From contig NZ_PHSN01000012.1 in the NCBI RefSeq assembly GCF_002871005.1, forward strand, positions 225,460 to 289,459: a stretch of DNA of 64,000 nt, written 5' to 3'. This document shows, piece after piece, positions 1 through 7,660 of this stretch; position 1 is the stretch's first letter; the number at the start of each line of letters is the position of its first letter. The position numbers and the translations under genes are program-made. Under the pieces are notes generated by a model that was not told where the DNA came from, made no database searches, and saw only the letters and a program-made list of their open reading frames with translations. The DNA comes from Acidimangrovimonas sediminis. Its GTDB lineage: Bacteria > Pseudomonadota > Alphaproteobacteria > Rhodobacterales > Rhodobacteraceae.

Positions 1-4
1 TCGT

Positions 5-928
5 TCAGCTTCTCCGGATTCTGGGGTCGATCAGGGCATAGACCGTGTCGAGCAGGATCGAGACGAAGACCACGACCACGGTGAAGGAAAGGATGAAGCC
101 CTGGATCAGCGGGTAGTCGCGCTGGAAGATCGCGTCGACGGCCATCCGCCCGACGCCGTTCCAGGCGAAGATGTTCTCAACCACCACGGCGCCGCCCATC
201 ATGAAGGCGAATTGCAGCCCCAGCATGGTCACCACCGGCACGAGGCCCGCGCGCAGGACGTGGTGCACCAGGATCGTGCTGCGGGGCAGGCCCTTGGCCT
301 CGGCGGTGCGGACGAAATCCTGGCTCATGACGTCGATCATGGACGAGCGCGTCATCCGCGCCACGATCGCGGCGTTCGACAACCCGAGGGTGAAGGCCGG
401 CAGCAGGATGTTGAGCGGCCCGGTGCCCGAGACCGGCAGCCAGCCAAGGTCGACCGCAAAGAACAGCATCAGCATCAGGCCAAGCCAGAAGCTGGGGATC
501 GCGATACCGCCGATCGACAGGATCATCAGACCGGCGTCCAGCAGGCTGCCCTGCCAGTAGGCGGCGGCAAAGCCCATCGGCAGGCCGATGGCGACCGCGA
601 TGGCCAGCGCCGTGACCGCCAGCGCGATGGTGTTGGGAAGGCGTTGCAGCACCACGTCGAGCACCGCCTGATGGCCGCGGATGGTATAGCCCAGGTCGCC
701 GTGCAGCAGCCGCCCGAGGAAATGCAGGTACTGGAACACGATCGGCTGATCGAGGCCCAGCGAATGGCGGATCGCCTCGAGCTGTTCGGGCGTTGTGCCC
801 TGGCTCTGCGCATACATGATCTGCACCGGATCGCCCGGCACCAGATGGATCAGCAGGGTCACCGCGACCGTCGTCGCGAAGATGGTCAGCAGGCCCATGG
901 CAAGCCTGCCTCCGACAAAGCGCCACAT
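5..928 (-). CDS. Peptide/nickel-type ABC transporter permease (DppB/OppB family)
   Basis: Inner-membrane permease of a dipeptide/oligopeptide-type ABC importer, 307 residues, the usual length for DppB. It begins with the typical N-terminal membrane helix and has about six hydrophobic segments. The cytoplasmic EAA-type loop that contacts the ATPase lies near residues 205-230 (AEAKGLP). I chose the ATG at 928 because AAAGGA sits just upstream; a longer frame to 1006 has no such support and adds a non-membrane arginine/proline leader. It follows the binding-protein gene (ends 1064) on the same strand, separated by a strong stem-loop and a short tandem repeat. The matching DppC-type permease and ATPases should lie beyond the left edge. 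Substrate unknown: dipeptide, oligopeptide or glutathione are all possible. Confidence 0.93.
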   Translation of the reverse strand: MWRFVGGRLAMGLLTIFATTVAVTLLIHLVPGDPVQIMYAQSQGTTPEQLEAIRHSLGLDQPIVFQYLHFLGRLLHGDLGYTIRGHQAVLDVVLQRLPNTIALAVTALAIAVAIGLPMGFAAAYWQGSLLDAGLMILSIGGIAIPSFWLGLMLMLFFAVDLGWLPVSGTGPLNILLPAFTLGLSNAAIVARMTRSSMIDVMSQDFVRTAEAKGLPRSTILVHHVLRAGLVPVVTMLGLQFAFMMGGAVVVENIFAWNGVGRMAVDAIFQRDYPLIQGFILSFTVVVVFVSILLDTVYALIDPRIRRS

Positions 929-962
929 CGTCTCGGTCCTTTCGTCGGTCGGGTGGGGCGGC

Positions 963-996
963 TGACGCCGGGGGCAGCGGGCCGCCCCCGGCGTCA
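963..996 (-). promoter_or_regulatory. Perfect 13-bp stem-loop between binding-protein and permease genes
   Basis: Arms 963-975 and 984-996 are perfect reverse complements (TGACGCCGGGGGC) around an 8-nt loop. It lies between the binding-protein stop (1064) and the permease start (928). No T-run follows on the minus strand. Such structures after binding-protein genes usually protect the upstream mRNA or partly stop transcription, so that more binding protein than permease is made. Seen: the repeat. Inferred: the role. Confidence 0.6.
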
Positions 997-1011
997 TTTC
1001 CGGCATCGTCG

Positions 1012-1055
1012 CCGGCGGGTCAGTCTCCGGCGGGTCAGTCGGCGGCCGGTCAGTC
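1012..1055. repeat. 15-bp-period short tandem repeat
   Basis: CCGGCGGGTCAGTC occurs exactly at 1012-1025 and 1027-1040, with a degenerate third copy ending at 1055. It sits in the gap just after the binding-protein stop codon. Probably a small slippage duplication; no function is evident. Confidence 0.7.
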
Positions 1056-1063
1056 GGCTGCGT

Positions 1064-2626
1064 TTAGTCGGCGGCGGCAATCTTCACGTCGTTGAAGATC
1101 GGGTAGACGAAGGGCGCGACGTGAAAGCCGGTGACGTCGGGCCGCACGGCGAACACCCATTCCCAGCCCGGGGAGTAGAGCGGGATCTGCACGCCGTTCT
1201 CGAGCAGGTACTTGAACACCTCGTGCACCTTCTCGGCCCGGGCCTTCGGATCGGTCAGAACCCGGGTCTGTTCCAGCATCTTGTCAAGCTCGGGCGAGGT
1301 GAAGCCGTCATAGGCGCCCGGCGAATGCCACAGCGCGTAGAGGATGTCGGGATCGTACCAGGACCAGGTCATCATATCCATGCTGCCGATGCCGGTCTTG
1401 GTGTTGTTCTCCTGCTTCACGCGGGCGTTCATGGTGCCGATATCCATCATCTGGATATGCGCCTTGATGCCCACCTCGGCCAGCTGCGCCTGGAACACCT
1501 CGGCCAGCTTGTCGCGGTTGCCGCCGGTCCAGACCAGCATGTTCGTTTCCAGCGGATGTCCGGGGCCGTAGCCCATCTCCTTGAGCAGCGCCTTCGCCTT
1601 CGCGGGGTCGTAGCCGGGGCGGTATTTCTTGCAGAAGGCCGGGTCGTTGCCGAACGTGCCCTTGGAGACGGGGCATTCCTCCTGATGGGTCAGGTCGCCG
1701 TAGATCAGGCTGACCGCGCTGGCCGCGTCGGTGGCATATCCCACGGCAAGGCGCGCGCGCTTGTCATTGAACGGCGGCCGGTGCACGGCGAATTCCCAGA
1801 ACACGTTCTGCCCGGTATTCTGCGCCACCACGAGCTTGAGCTTGCCCGACTTCTTGATCGCGGGCACGTCGTCCGGCGGCGGCTCGGCGATGTCGACCTC
1901 TCCCGTCTTCAGCGCGGCGAGGCGCGCCTGCGGATCGGGGATTACCTTGATCGTGAGGCCGTCCATGTAGGGCGCGCCCTTGTTCTGTGCCAGTTTGCCG
2001 TAATTCACGTAGTTGGGGTTCTTCTTCAGCACGATCTCGTCGCCCTTGGTCCAGGACTTGAAGATCCACGGGCCCGATCCGATGGCCGCAGTGGTCCCGA
2101 ACCCCGGCTTGTCCTTGTTCGACTTGCAGATGATCGAGGAAAAGCTGTCGGCCAGGAACGGGATCAGCGCGACGAAGGGCTTGGACAGGTCGAACCGCAC
2201 GGTCAGCGGGTCCAGCACCTCGACCTTCTCGATCGGTCCCCAGCTGGCCTTGGTGACGCTGGGGGCCTTGGGGTCGAGCGCGCGGTCGACGGTGTATTTC
2301 ACGTCGCTGGCGTCCAGCGTGCTGCCGTCCGAGCAGGTCATGCCCTTGTGCAGCTTGAAGGTGTATTGCGTGCCGTCGGCGTTCGACGTCCAGGATTTCG
2401 CCATGTTGGGCACGGGCTTGCCGTCCTTGTCCGTGGCGAGCAGGGTGTTGTAGATCAGGCTCCAGACCTGAAGCGACAGAGTGCTGGTCGCGCGCTGCGG
2501 GTCGAGGCTGTCGATATCGCCGTAACGCGCCCAGATGATGTCGCGCGCCGAGGCCACCGAGGCGGTCGCCCCGAGCAGGCCCGCAAGCGCGATCCGTTGC
2601 GCCCAGAGTCCGATCCGTCTGTCCAT
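1064..2626 (-). CDS. Peptide-type ABC transporter substrate-binding protein (SBP_bac_5)
   Basis: Periplasmic extracellular solute-binding protein of the DppA/OppA/NikA family, 520 residues, a normal length for the family. An N-terminal signal peptide (basic MDRRIG start, hydrophobic stretch, cut site after ASVASA near residue 27) precedes the mature protein, which opens with the family-typical segment naming ordered day-one binding elements (DSLDPQRA). The ATG at 2626 is favoured over an upstream one by an excellent AAGGAGAC site. First gene of the visible peptide-transporter operon; the permease follows. A palindrome upstream (2852-2865) matches one before the neighbouring RpiR gene, suggesting control by that regulator. 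The substrate cannot be read from the sequence. Confidence 0.93.
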   Translation of the reverse strand: MDRRIGLWAQRIALAGLLGATASVASARDIIWARYGDIDSLDPQRATSTLSLQVWSLIYNTLLATDKDGKPVPNMAKSWTSNADGTQYTFKLHKGMTCSDGSTLDASDVKYTVDRALDPKAPSVTKASWGPIEKVEVLDPLTVRFDLSKPFVALIPFLADSFSSIICKSNKDKPGFGTTAAIGSGPWIFKSWTKGDEIVLKKNPNYVNYGKLAQNKGAPYMDGLTIKVIPDPQARLAALKTGEVDIAEPPPDDVPAIKKSGKLKLVVAQNTGQNVFWEFAVHRPPFNDKRARLAVGYATDAASAVSLIYGDLTHQEECPVSKGTFGNDPAFCKKYRPGYDPAKAKALLKEMGYGPGHPLETNMLVWTGGNRDKLAEVFQAQLAEVGIKAHIQMMDIGTMNARVKQENNTKTGIGSMDMMTWSWYDPDILYALWHSPGAYDGFTSPELDKMLEQTRVLTDPKARAEKVHEVFKYLLENGVQIPLYSPGWEWVFAVRPDVTGFHVAPFVYPIFNDVKIAAAD

Positions 2627-2851
2627 CCGTTGTCTCCTTGTTGGCCGCTTCGTGCGGGCGGGGCGCACAGGATCCCGGTCGCCCGGCTCGCACCGGACGG
2701 GCCCCTGCCGTCAAAGCGTGGTGTTGGTTGCGTGATTTGTTCTGGTCCGGCCCTTTCGGGCGTTGTCACGACGGGCCGCGACCCCGCCGTGAGACGAAGG
2801 TGTGGAAAGGCGGGGGGCAAGTCAATTTGGTTTCAGATCCGCAAGAATTAA

Positions 2852-2865
2852 TTTCATTCATGAAA
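2852..2865. promoter_or_regulatory. Operator-like palindrome TTTCATTCATGAAA
   Basis: A 6+2+6 inverted repeat (TTTCAT-TC-ATGAAA) lies about 225 bp upstream of the binding-protein start, in a short AT-rich patch of an otherwise GC-rich gap. A 14-mer with the same TTTCRTYCRTGAAA pattern is at 3786-3799 upstream of the RpiR gene. Probably the binding site of that regulator. Confidence 0.5.
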
Positions 2866-2909
2866 CGGATGCCCCGCCTGAGCCCGGTCAATCGACAGAA
2901 ACGGACGGC

Positions 2910-3770
2910 TCAGAGGTCTCCCGGGACGATATCGCCCCATTCGGAGTGGATGTTCTCGATGAACTCGATCCGTTCGATCGCGGATTGCCCGATTCGGACC
3001 GCCACCGCCGAGCAGAGATAGGTGATCAGCGAGACCGGCGCGGCCACCGATTCATAGACCGAGACACCCTTGGTCCGACAGCGCAGCGTCACCTGCGCGG
3101 TGTCGAGGCCGCTGCGGCTGGCCTGGTCGGTGACGTAGACGACCTGCGCCCCCGCGGCCACCGCGGAGCGCATGATCGAACGCAGGCTGCGGGTCTTGCG
3201 GCCGATCCCCAGCGCGATCATCGCGTCGCTCGACCGGATCGAGGCGAATTCCTCGGGCACCGAGAAGCCGCCGATCGGGATCATCCTTATGTCGGCCTTG
3301 ATGCGGATCAGCAGGGCCCGGGCGAAATGCGCCAGCGGGTAATTGTCACCGAACCCCACGACCCAGAGCTTGTCGGCCCGGGCCAGCGACTGGATCGCCT
3401 GCTCTATCTCGTCCGACCGCAGCGCCTCGATCGAGCGGACGAGGTTCTGCACGTCATTGGCAAGGTGATCGGCCAGCTTGCCGCGCCCAAGCTTGCGTTC
3501 CCGGAGCGCCGCGGGCAGCACCACCCCGCCGGGCACCACCTTGCCGGTCTTGGCGACCTTCTGGGCGGCCTTGAAGCTGGCGTAGCCCAACCGCTGGAAG
3601 AACCGCGCCGTGGTCGCCTTGGAGATACCCGCCATTTCGGAAAGCTCGGTCGCGGACTTGAGCACGACGATATCCGGGTCGGCCAGCAGCAGGTCGGCGA
3701 TGCGGCGCTCGCCCCGGGTGAGGTCGTCGTAGATCTCCAGCATGCGCTGCGACAGGGTCAGATCGCTCAT
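2910..3770 (-). CDS. MurR/RpiR-family transcriptional regulator
   Basis: DNA-binding regulator of 286 residues with the standard two-part build: an N-terminal RpiR HTH (about residues 5-75, with ATELSEMAGISKATTARFF as recognition region) and a C-terminal SIS sugar-phosphate-binding domain (about 120-260). The ATG at 3770 has GGGAGGCG just upstream; the longer frame start is less likely. It lies upstream of and in the same direction as the peptide-transporter genes, 283 bp away, and palindromes of the same type precede both this gene and the binding-protein gene. Inference: it controls itself and the transporter, in response to a phosphosugar or amino-sugar phosphate. Family members may repress or activate. 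Confidence 0.92.
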   Translation of the reverse strand: MSDLTLSQRMLEIYDDLTRGERRIADLLLADPDIVVLKSATELSEMAGISKATTARFFQRLGYASFKAAQKVAKTGKVVPGGVVLPAALRERKLGRGKLADHLANDVQNLVRSIEALRSDEIEQAIQSLARADKLWVVGFGDNYPLAHFARALLIRIKADIRMIPIGGFSVPEEFASIRSSDAMIALGIGRKTRSLRSIMRSAVAAGAQVVYVTDQASRSGLDTAQVTLRCRTKGVSVYESVAAPVSLITYLCSAVAVRIGQSAIERIEFIENIHSEWGDIVPGDL

Positions 3771-3785
3771 CGCCGCCTCCCAAAT

Positions 3786-3799
3786 TTTCGTCCGTGAAA
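3786..3799. promoter_or_regulatory. Second TTTCRTYCRTGAAA motif, upstream of the RpiR gene
   Basis: TTTCGTCCGTGAAA begins 15 bp before the regulator start codon and matches the 2852-2865 site at 11 of 14 positions, all differences being transitions. It overlaps the region where the regulator's own promoter and leader should be, which suits autoregulation. Confidence 0.45.
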
Positions 3800-3906
3800 C
3801 AGTTTGCTGCAAAACCGACGACGGTCCAGCCCCTATTTCCCGGCCTTCCCCGCGGGGATGTGCGCGTGGAGGGCCGGGTCCTCCACGTTGCCGATCCGGA
3901 TCCTGC

Positions 3907-4671
3907 TCATCTCAGCAGGTGGTCGAACAGCGGCAGGCTGCCGATGCCGGCCCCGGCGATCAGCGCGTAGGACACCCAGCGAAAGCCCGCATCGCCGGCC
4001 AGCCGGAACAGCCGCGCGCCAAGCTGCAGCCCCAGCGCATAAGCCAGCCCGACCGGCAGGCAGAGCGCCAGCACATGCCAGGTGAACAGCCCGCCCAGGC
4101 TGTAGCTGATGATCGAGAGCACGGTGGAGACGGCAAAGTAGGCGACGATGTTCGCCCGGATCGCGGCGCGCGGTTCGGGGCTGCCCAGCCAGTAGGCGAT
4201 GACCGGCGGGCCGCCCGCCCCCGCCGCGCCCGAGAACAGACCCGACGCCGTGCCCACCAGCACCGTCGCCCAGGGGCGTGGCCGTCCGTGGTAGCGCCAG
4301 CCCGAGATCAGCAGCGCAAGCAGCGCGCAGGTCACCCCCGAGATCAGCCACCGCATGGTCGTGCGGTCCAGCCAGATCAGCGCGGCGGTGCCGAGGGGAA
4401 CGCCGATCGCCGCGCCGCCCGCCATGACGAAGACCCGCGCCTTGTCGGCCCTGCGCCAGGCATCCGGCAACAGCGACAGCGCGGCCACCGCGTCGACGAT
4501 CAGCAGGAGCGGTGCCGCGACCTTCGGTCCGACGATTGCGCTTGCCAGCGGCATGAAGATCAGCGCGGCCCCGAAGCCGGAAAACCCGCGCGACAGCCCC
4601 GCGATGGCCGCGACCGCCAGGACGAAGCCAAGCTGCGCGGGGCCAAGGCCGCCCGACAGCGCGCTCAGCAT
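3907..4671 (-). CDS. TauE/SafE-family sulfite exporter-like membrane protein
   Basis: Polytopic inner-membrane protein of 254 residues from the TauE/SafE (DUF81) family, known to export sulfite, sulfoacetate and related organic anions. The N-terminal half carries the family signature GLSRGFSGFGAALIFMPL (about residues 22-39), and about seven to eight hydrophobic segments follow, arranged as two similar halves. I start at the ATG at 4671; upstream sequence in frame is proline/arginine-rich and not membrane-like. Divergent from a LysR gene with about 155 bp between, the usual arrangement for a regulator and its target. Substrate unknown; no sulfonate-degrading gene is nearby. Confidence 0.88.
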   Translation of the reverse strand: MLSALSGGLGPAQLGFVLAVAAIAGLSRGFSGFGAALIFMPLASAIVGPKVAAPLLLIVDAVAALSLLPDAWRRADKARVFVMAGGAAIGVPLGTAALIWLDRTTMRWLISGVTCALLALLISGWRYHGRPRPWATVLVGTASGLFSGAAGAGGPPVIAYWLGSPEPRAAIRANIVAYFAVSTVLSIISYSLGGLFTWHVLALCLPVGLAYALGLQLGARLFRLAGDAGFRWVSYALIAGAGIGSLPLFDHLLR

Positions 4672-4826
4672 CCTCGGGCGCCCGGGGGTGTCGGGCCAGC
4701 AGGGTGGTGCATGGGACCCGGCGGGCCGGTATCGTGCATTTTCGCCTCCTCTCGGGTGGTCCGGGCTTTCTATAGGCGGGCATTCATGCTTGGATAGCGG
4801 TGTTTTGGCCCATTGGACATGCACAA

Positions 4827-5696
4827 ATGCACGGTCTCGACTGGAATGATCTGCGGTTTGTCATCGCGGTGGCACGGGGTGGTTCTCATGCCGCGGCGGC
4901 GCGCGCGCTGCGGGTCGACCCGACCACGGTAGGCCGCCGGATCACGCAGCTGGAGGCGGCCCTGTCCGTTCCCCTGTTCTCGCGCGATGCCCGGGGCAAC
5001 CTTGTCCCGACCGAGGCGGGCGCCCTGGTCTGCGCGCGGTCGGAGCAGGTAGAGACCACGATCGGCGATCTGAAGGCCCGGATCGGCGAGACGGCGGCCG
5101 AGGCGGCGGGGACGGTGCGCCTGACGGCAGTGCCGATCGTCGTCAACCATCTGCTCGTGCCGGGGGCGGCGCCGTTCCTGGCGCAGCATCCGCGGCTGAG
5201 GCTTGAAATCGTTGCTGACACCCGCGATCTCAACCTGACGCGGCGCGATGCCGACATGGCGATCCGGCTGGCGCGGCCCGATGCCGCCACGGGAAGCCGC
5301 CTGCTGGCCCGGCGCCTTGGTGCGTTGCGCTACGGTGTCTACGCGGCACGCGAAGTGGCCGCGCCGGAGACGCTGCCCTGGATCACCTACGAGCCGCAGA
5401 TGGCCGACCTGCCGCAGGCCGCCTGGCTGGCCGGGCCGGCACGCCCAGGGGGCGCGGCGGCCAACATCGCGCTGAACGATGCCGACGGCTTGCTTGCGGC
5501 GGTCCGGGCCGGGCTTGGGCGCAGCCTGCTGCCCGTCGCGGTCGGGGACGGGCTGGCGGATCTTGTCCGGCTGCCCGAGGGCACGGCTCCGACGCCGGGC
5601 CGCGAGGTTTGGCTGCTGACGCATCAGGACCTTGCCCATCTCGGCCGGATCAAGGCGGTGGCCGCCTGGTGCGAGGGGCTTCTCGCTGGGGGATGA
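4827..5696 (+). CDS. LysR-family transcriptional regulator
   Basis: 289-residue LysR-type regulator. Residues 1-60 form the winged HTH (DLRFVIAVARGGSHAAAARALRV, then the LEAALSVPLF segment); residues 90-289 are the effector-binding domain. The start opens like many family members (HGLDWNDLRF). The ATG at 4827 is preferred to the in-frame GTG at 4800, which would add nine residues not typical of the family. A CATT-N11-AATG dyad (4811-4829) overlaps the start codon and could be a LysR site, which would mean autorepression. The divergent TauE/SafE exporter is its likely target. The inducer is unknown. Confidence 0.92.
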   Translation: MHGLDWNDLRFVIAVARGGSHAAAARALRVDPTTVGRRITQLEAALSVPLFSRDARGNLVPTEAGALVCARSEQVETTIGDLKARIGETAAEAAGTVRLTAVPIVVNHLLVPGAAPFLAQHPRLRLEIVADTRDLNLTRRDADMAIRLARPDAATGSRLLARRLGALRYGVYAAREVAAPETLPWITYEPQMADLPQAAWLAGPARPGGAAANIALNDADGLLAAVRAGLGRSLLPVAVGDGLADLVRLPEGTAPTPGREVWLLTHQDLAHLGRIKAVAAWCEGLLAGG

Positions 5697-5853
5697 GGGC
5701 GCGGGGGGCGGGGCGCGCCCGCGTCCCCTTCCGCCGGATCAGAAAGCGCTCGGCAAGCGCGGCGCCTCCGACTAGACTCGGCCTCACGATGGATGATGCC
5801 ATGACCCTTTCCCCCGGCCTGCCCCGCGCGCCCAGATCCCGCCCACCCGGACG

Positions 5854-7119
5854 ATGAGCACCACCGCGTCCCCCTCCTCGTCGGTGCTGATCGCGGCGGT
5901 GCTTCGTGCCGAGGTGGCCGCCGCCCGGCTCGAGGCCGCCTGTGCGGCGGAGCCGGGCCTCGGCAATCTCTGGCGCAACGAGGCCGCGGCGGTCGAGGCG
6001 GTGCGCTCGGTCGGGATGGAGGATGTCCGGGTCTCGGAATCCGACCTGCTGCGCCGCATCGCCGACGATTTCACCAATGACGTCGATGCCCGGGGGGCCG
6101 AGGTCGCCGCCGGCATCCTGCGGGTGCTGCGGGTGCCGCGGGACTTCTTCGACGACCCCTTCGTCGCGATCCGCCGGATCGAGGGGGCGACCGGGATCGC
6201 GGAGTGGCGCGAGACGGCCGGTGATTTCGTGTTCGAGAGCGCCTCGGTCACCGAGGAAGAGGCGCAGGAGATCGCGGCGGCCGGGCAGGGGCCCACGCCG
6301 ATCCTGGGGGCGCTGCGGGGGGCCGCGCGCTACGGCGTGCTGACCGATCGCCTGAACCCGGTGGCGGAACGACTGATCTTCATGGCGATCGAGGGGGCGC
6401 TGCGCCGCACCCGGTTGCGGTCTGGCAGAACCGCGCGCGACGACGATCTCGCGCTTCTCTCCGGCAAGATCGAGGCAAGTTGGGTCAGCCTGCCGGCCAC
6501 CGCGCTGACCCGGTCGGGTTTCGGTCTCTGGTCGCCGGCCTCGTTCGCGGGGCTGGCGCAGGTGCTGGAACGGCTGGCGGAGCATCTGGAGGCGGAGATC
6601 GGCGCCTTCGCCCGGCTGCGCCACTGGGAGCGGCGCGCGCGCGACCATGCCGACAGCCGCCCCGGCCAGTCGCACTTTCCCCAACTGGTGGAGCTGATCC
6701 ACCGCCGCCCGGTCCTGACCTCGGCGATCATCGCCGAGGACCTGTCGGTAACGCGCCGCACCGCGCTCAACCTGATTGCCGAGGCCGAGGCGCTGGACCT
6801 GTTGCGCAACATCACCGGGCGGCGTTCGGCCCGGATCTGGGCGACACCGATGATGGCGGAGCGGATGTCGATCGGGGGGCGGCGCGGCGCGTCGGGTCCG
6901 GTTCGTGCGGGCCCGTCCCCGGCCACCCCGTCCGAGGCCGGCCGCCGGCCCGGCGCCTTGCCCCGCACCCCTGACGAGCGGCGCGTCGCCCGCGAAGAGG
7001 CGCAGGCGGCGATGGACCGTGCGATGGAGGATTTCGACGCCGTGCTGGGCGAGGCCGACGCCATCCTTTCGCGCATGCAGCTCGGCGCGAAGCCGGGGGG
7101 CAGGGGGGGCCTCTCCTGA
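5854..7119 (+). CDS. HTH-domain protein of unknown function (DUF1612/Fic-like C-terminal HTH)
   Basis: 421-residue soluble protein, not identified with confidence. The N-terminal third is acidic and helical with a predicted EEEAQEI stretch. About residues 285-345 contain a winged-HTH-like segment (LTSAIIAEDLSVTRRTALNLI, then ITGRRSARIW) that resembles the HTH of plasmid-borne DUF1612 proteins and the C-terminal HTH of some Fic proteins. No Fic HPFxxGNGR motif is present. A proline/arginine-rich linker (about 350-375) and a coiled-coil-like acidic tail follow. The ribosome site is weak, so the start could differ. A small ORF follows 37 bp later on the same strand. DNA binding is an inference from the HTH alone. 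Confidence 0.7.
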   Translation: MSTTASPSSSVLIAAVLRAEVAAARLEAACAAEPGLGNLWRNEAAAVEAVRSVGMEDVRVSESDLLRRIADDFTNDVDARGAEVAAGILRVLRVPRDFFDDPFVAIRRIEGATGIAEWRETAGDFVFESASVTEEEAQEIAAAGQGPTPILGALRGAARYGVLTDRLNPVAERLIFMAIEGALRRTRLRSGRTARDDDLALLSGKIEASWVSLPATALTRSGFGLWSPASFAGLAQVLERLAEHLEAEIGAFARLRHWERRARDHADSRPGQSHFPQLVELIHRRPVLTSAIIAEDLSVTRRTALNLIAEAEALDLLRNITGRRSARIWATPMMAERMSIGGRRGASGPVRAGPSPATPSEAGRRPGALPRTPDERRVAREEAQAAMDRAMEDFDAVLGEADAILSRMQLGAKPGGRGGLS

Positions 7120-7156
7120 CCTGCGGCGCGGCGGCCGCCCGACCATGGAGGGACCG

Positions 7157-7414
7157 ATGCGTTTCACCTTCCCTCACAGTCACGCCTTCCCGCGCGGCCA
7201 GGTCGGCGTCGAGGAGGACGGTGCCGCTCCGCCCGGGGCGCTGGTCGAATTCGGCGACGGCATCACGCTGATCGGCGACTGGCGGACGGAGGGCGACGAT
7301 ATCGTGCTGTCCGTGCCCCGCTACCAGACCGCGAAAGGCACCACGGTCGAGGCCCGCCGCTGGCGCCTGACGCGAAACGCGCAGGGCGTCTGGCGGTGCA
7401 CCCGCCTGCGCTGA
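7157..7414 (+). CDS. Small hypothetical protein (85 aa)
   Basis: Short reading frame starting at ATG 7157 with GGAGGGA directly upstream, which favours it over the in-frame ATG at 7145. The product is predicted to be mostly beta (alternating polar/hydrophobic, DDIVLSVPRYQTAKGTTVEA) with a basic C-terminus. No signal peptide or membrane segment, no family recognised. It follows the HTH gene on the same strand, probably in one transcript. The good ribosome site and codon-like composition are the only support for it being real. Confidence 0.55.
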   Translation: MRFTFPHSHAFPRGQVGVEEDGAAPPGALVEFGDGITLIGDWRTEGDDIVLSVPRYQTAKGTTVEARRWRLTRNAQGVWRCTRLR

Positions 7415-7660
7415 GGGGCGTTGACGGGCCCGCGTCCCGTGCGCGTTCGCCCGGGCCGACCGGCCGCGGGGCGGGGCATGACGTGGGCCCGCCCACGCCG
7501 GTGCCGGGGATCGGCAGGCGGTCACCCGTGGCGGCAACGCGGTCGGGTAGGCTCGGCCGTTCGCCGGGCGCATGTGCCGTCGGATCCGTTAGCCGGTCGC
7601 CGTGTCGAGACACACGGCCCTGCGGGTATAGCGCGCGTCGGGGCCCTCCACCGCGCGCAT

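Noticed and set aside
4811..4829. CATT-N11-AATG dyad as a firm LysR operator
   Set aside because: Arms are only four bases and it overlaps the LysR start codon; kept as a remark in the gene entry but too weak to list as a feature.
7415..7660. Possible gene or terminator in the 246-bp gap between the small ORF and the HlyD gene
   Set aside because: Only the palindrome CGTGGGC-CC-GCCCACG (7482-7497) stands out; its 2-base loop and lack of a T-run do not support a terminator, and no frame has a ribosome site or family resemblance.
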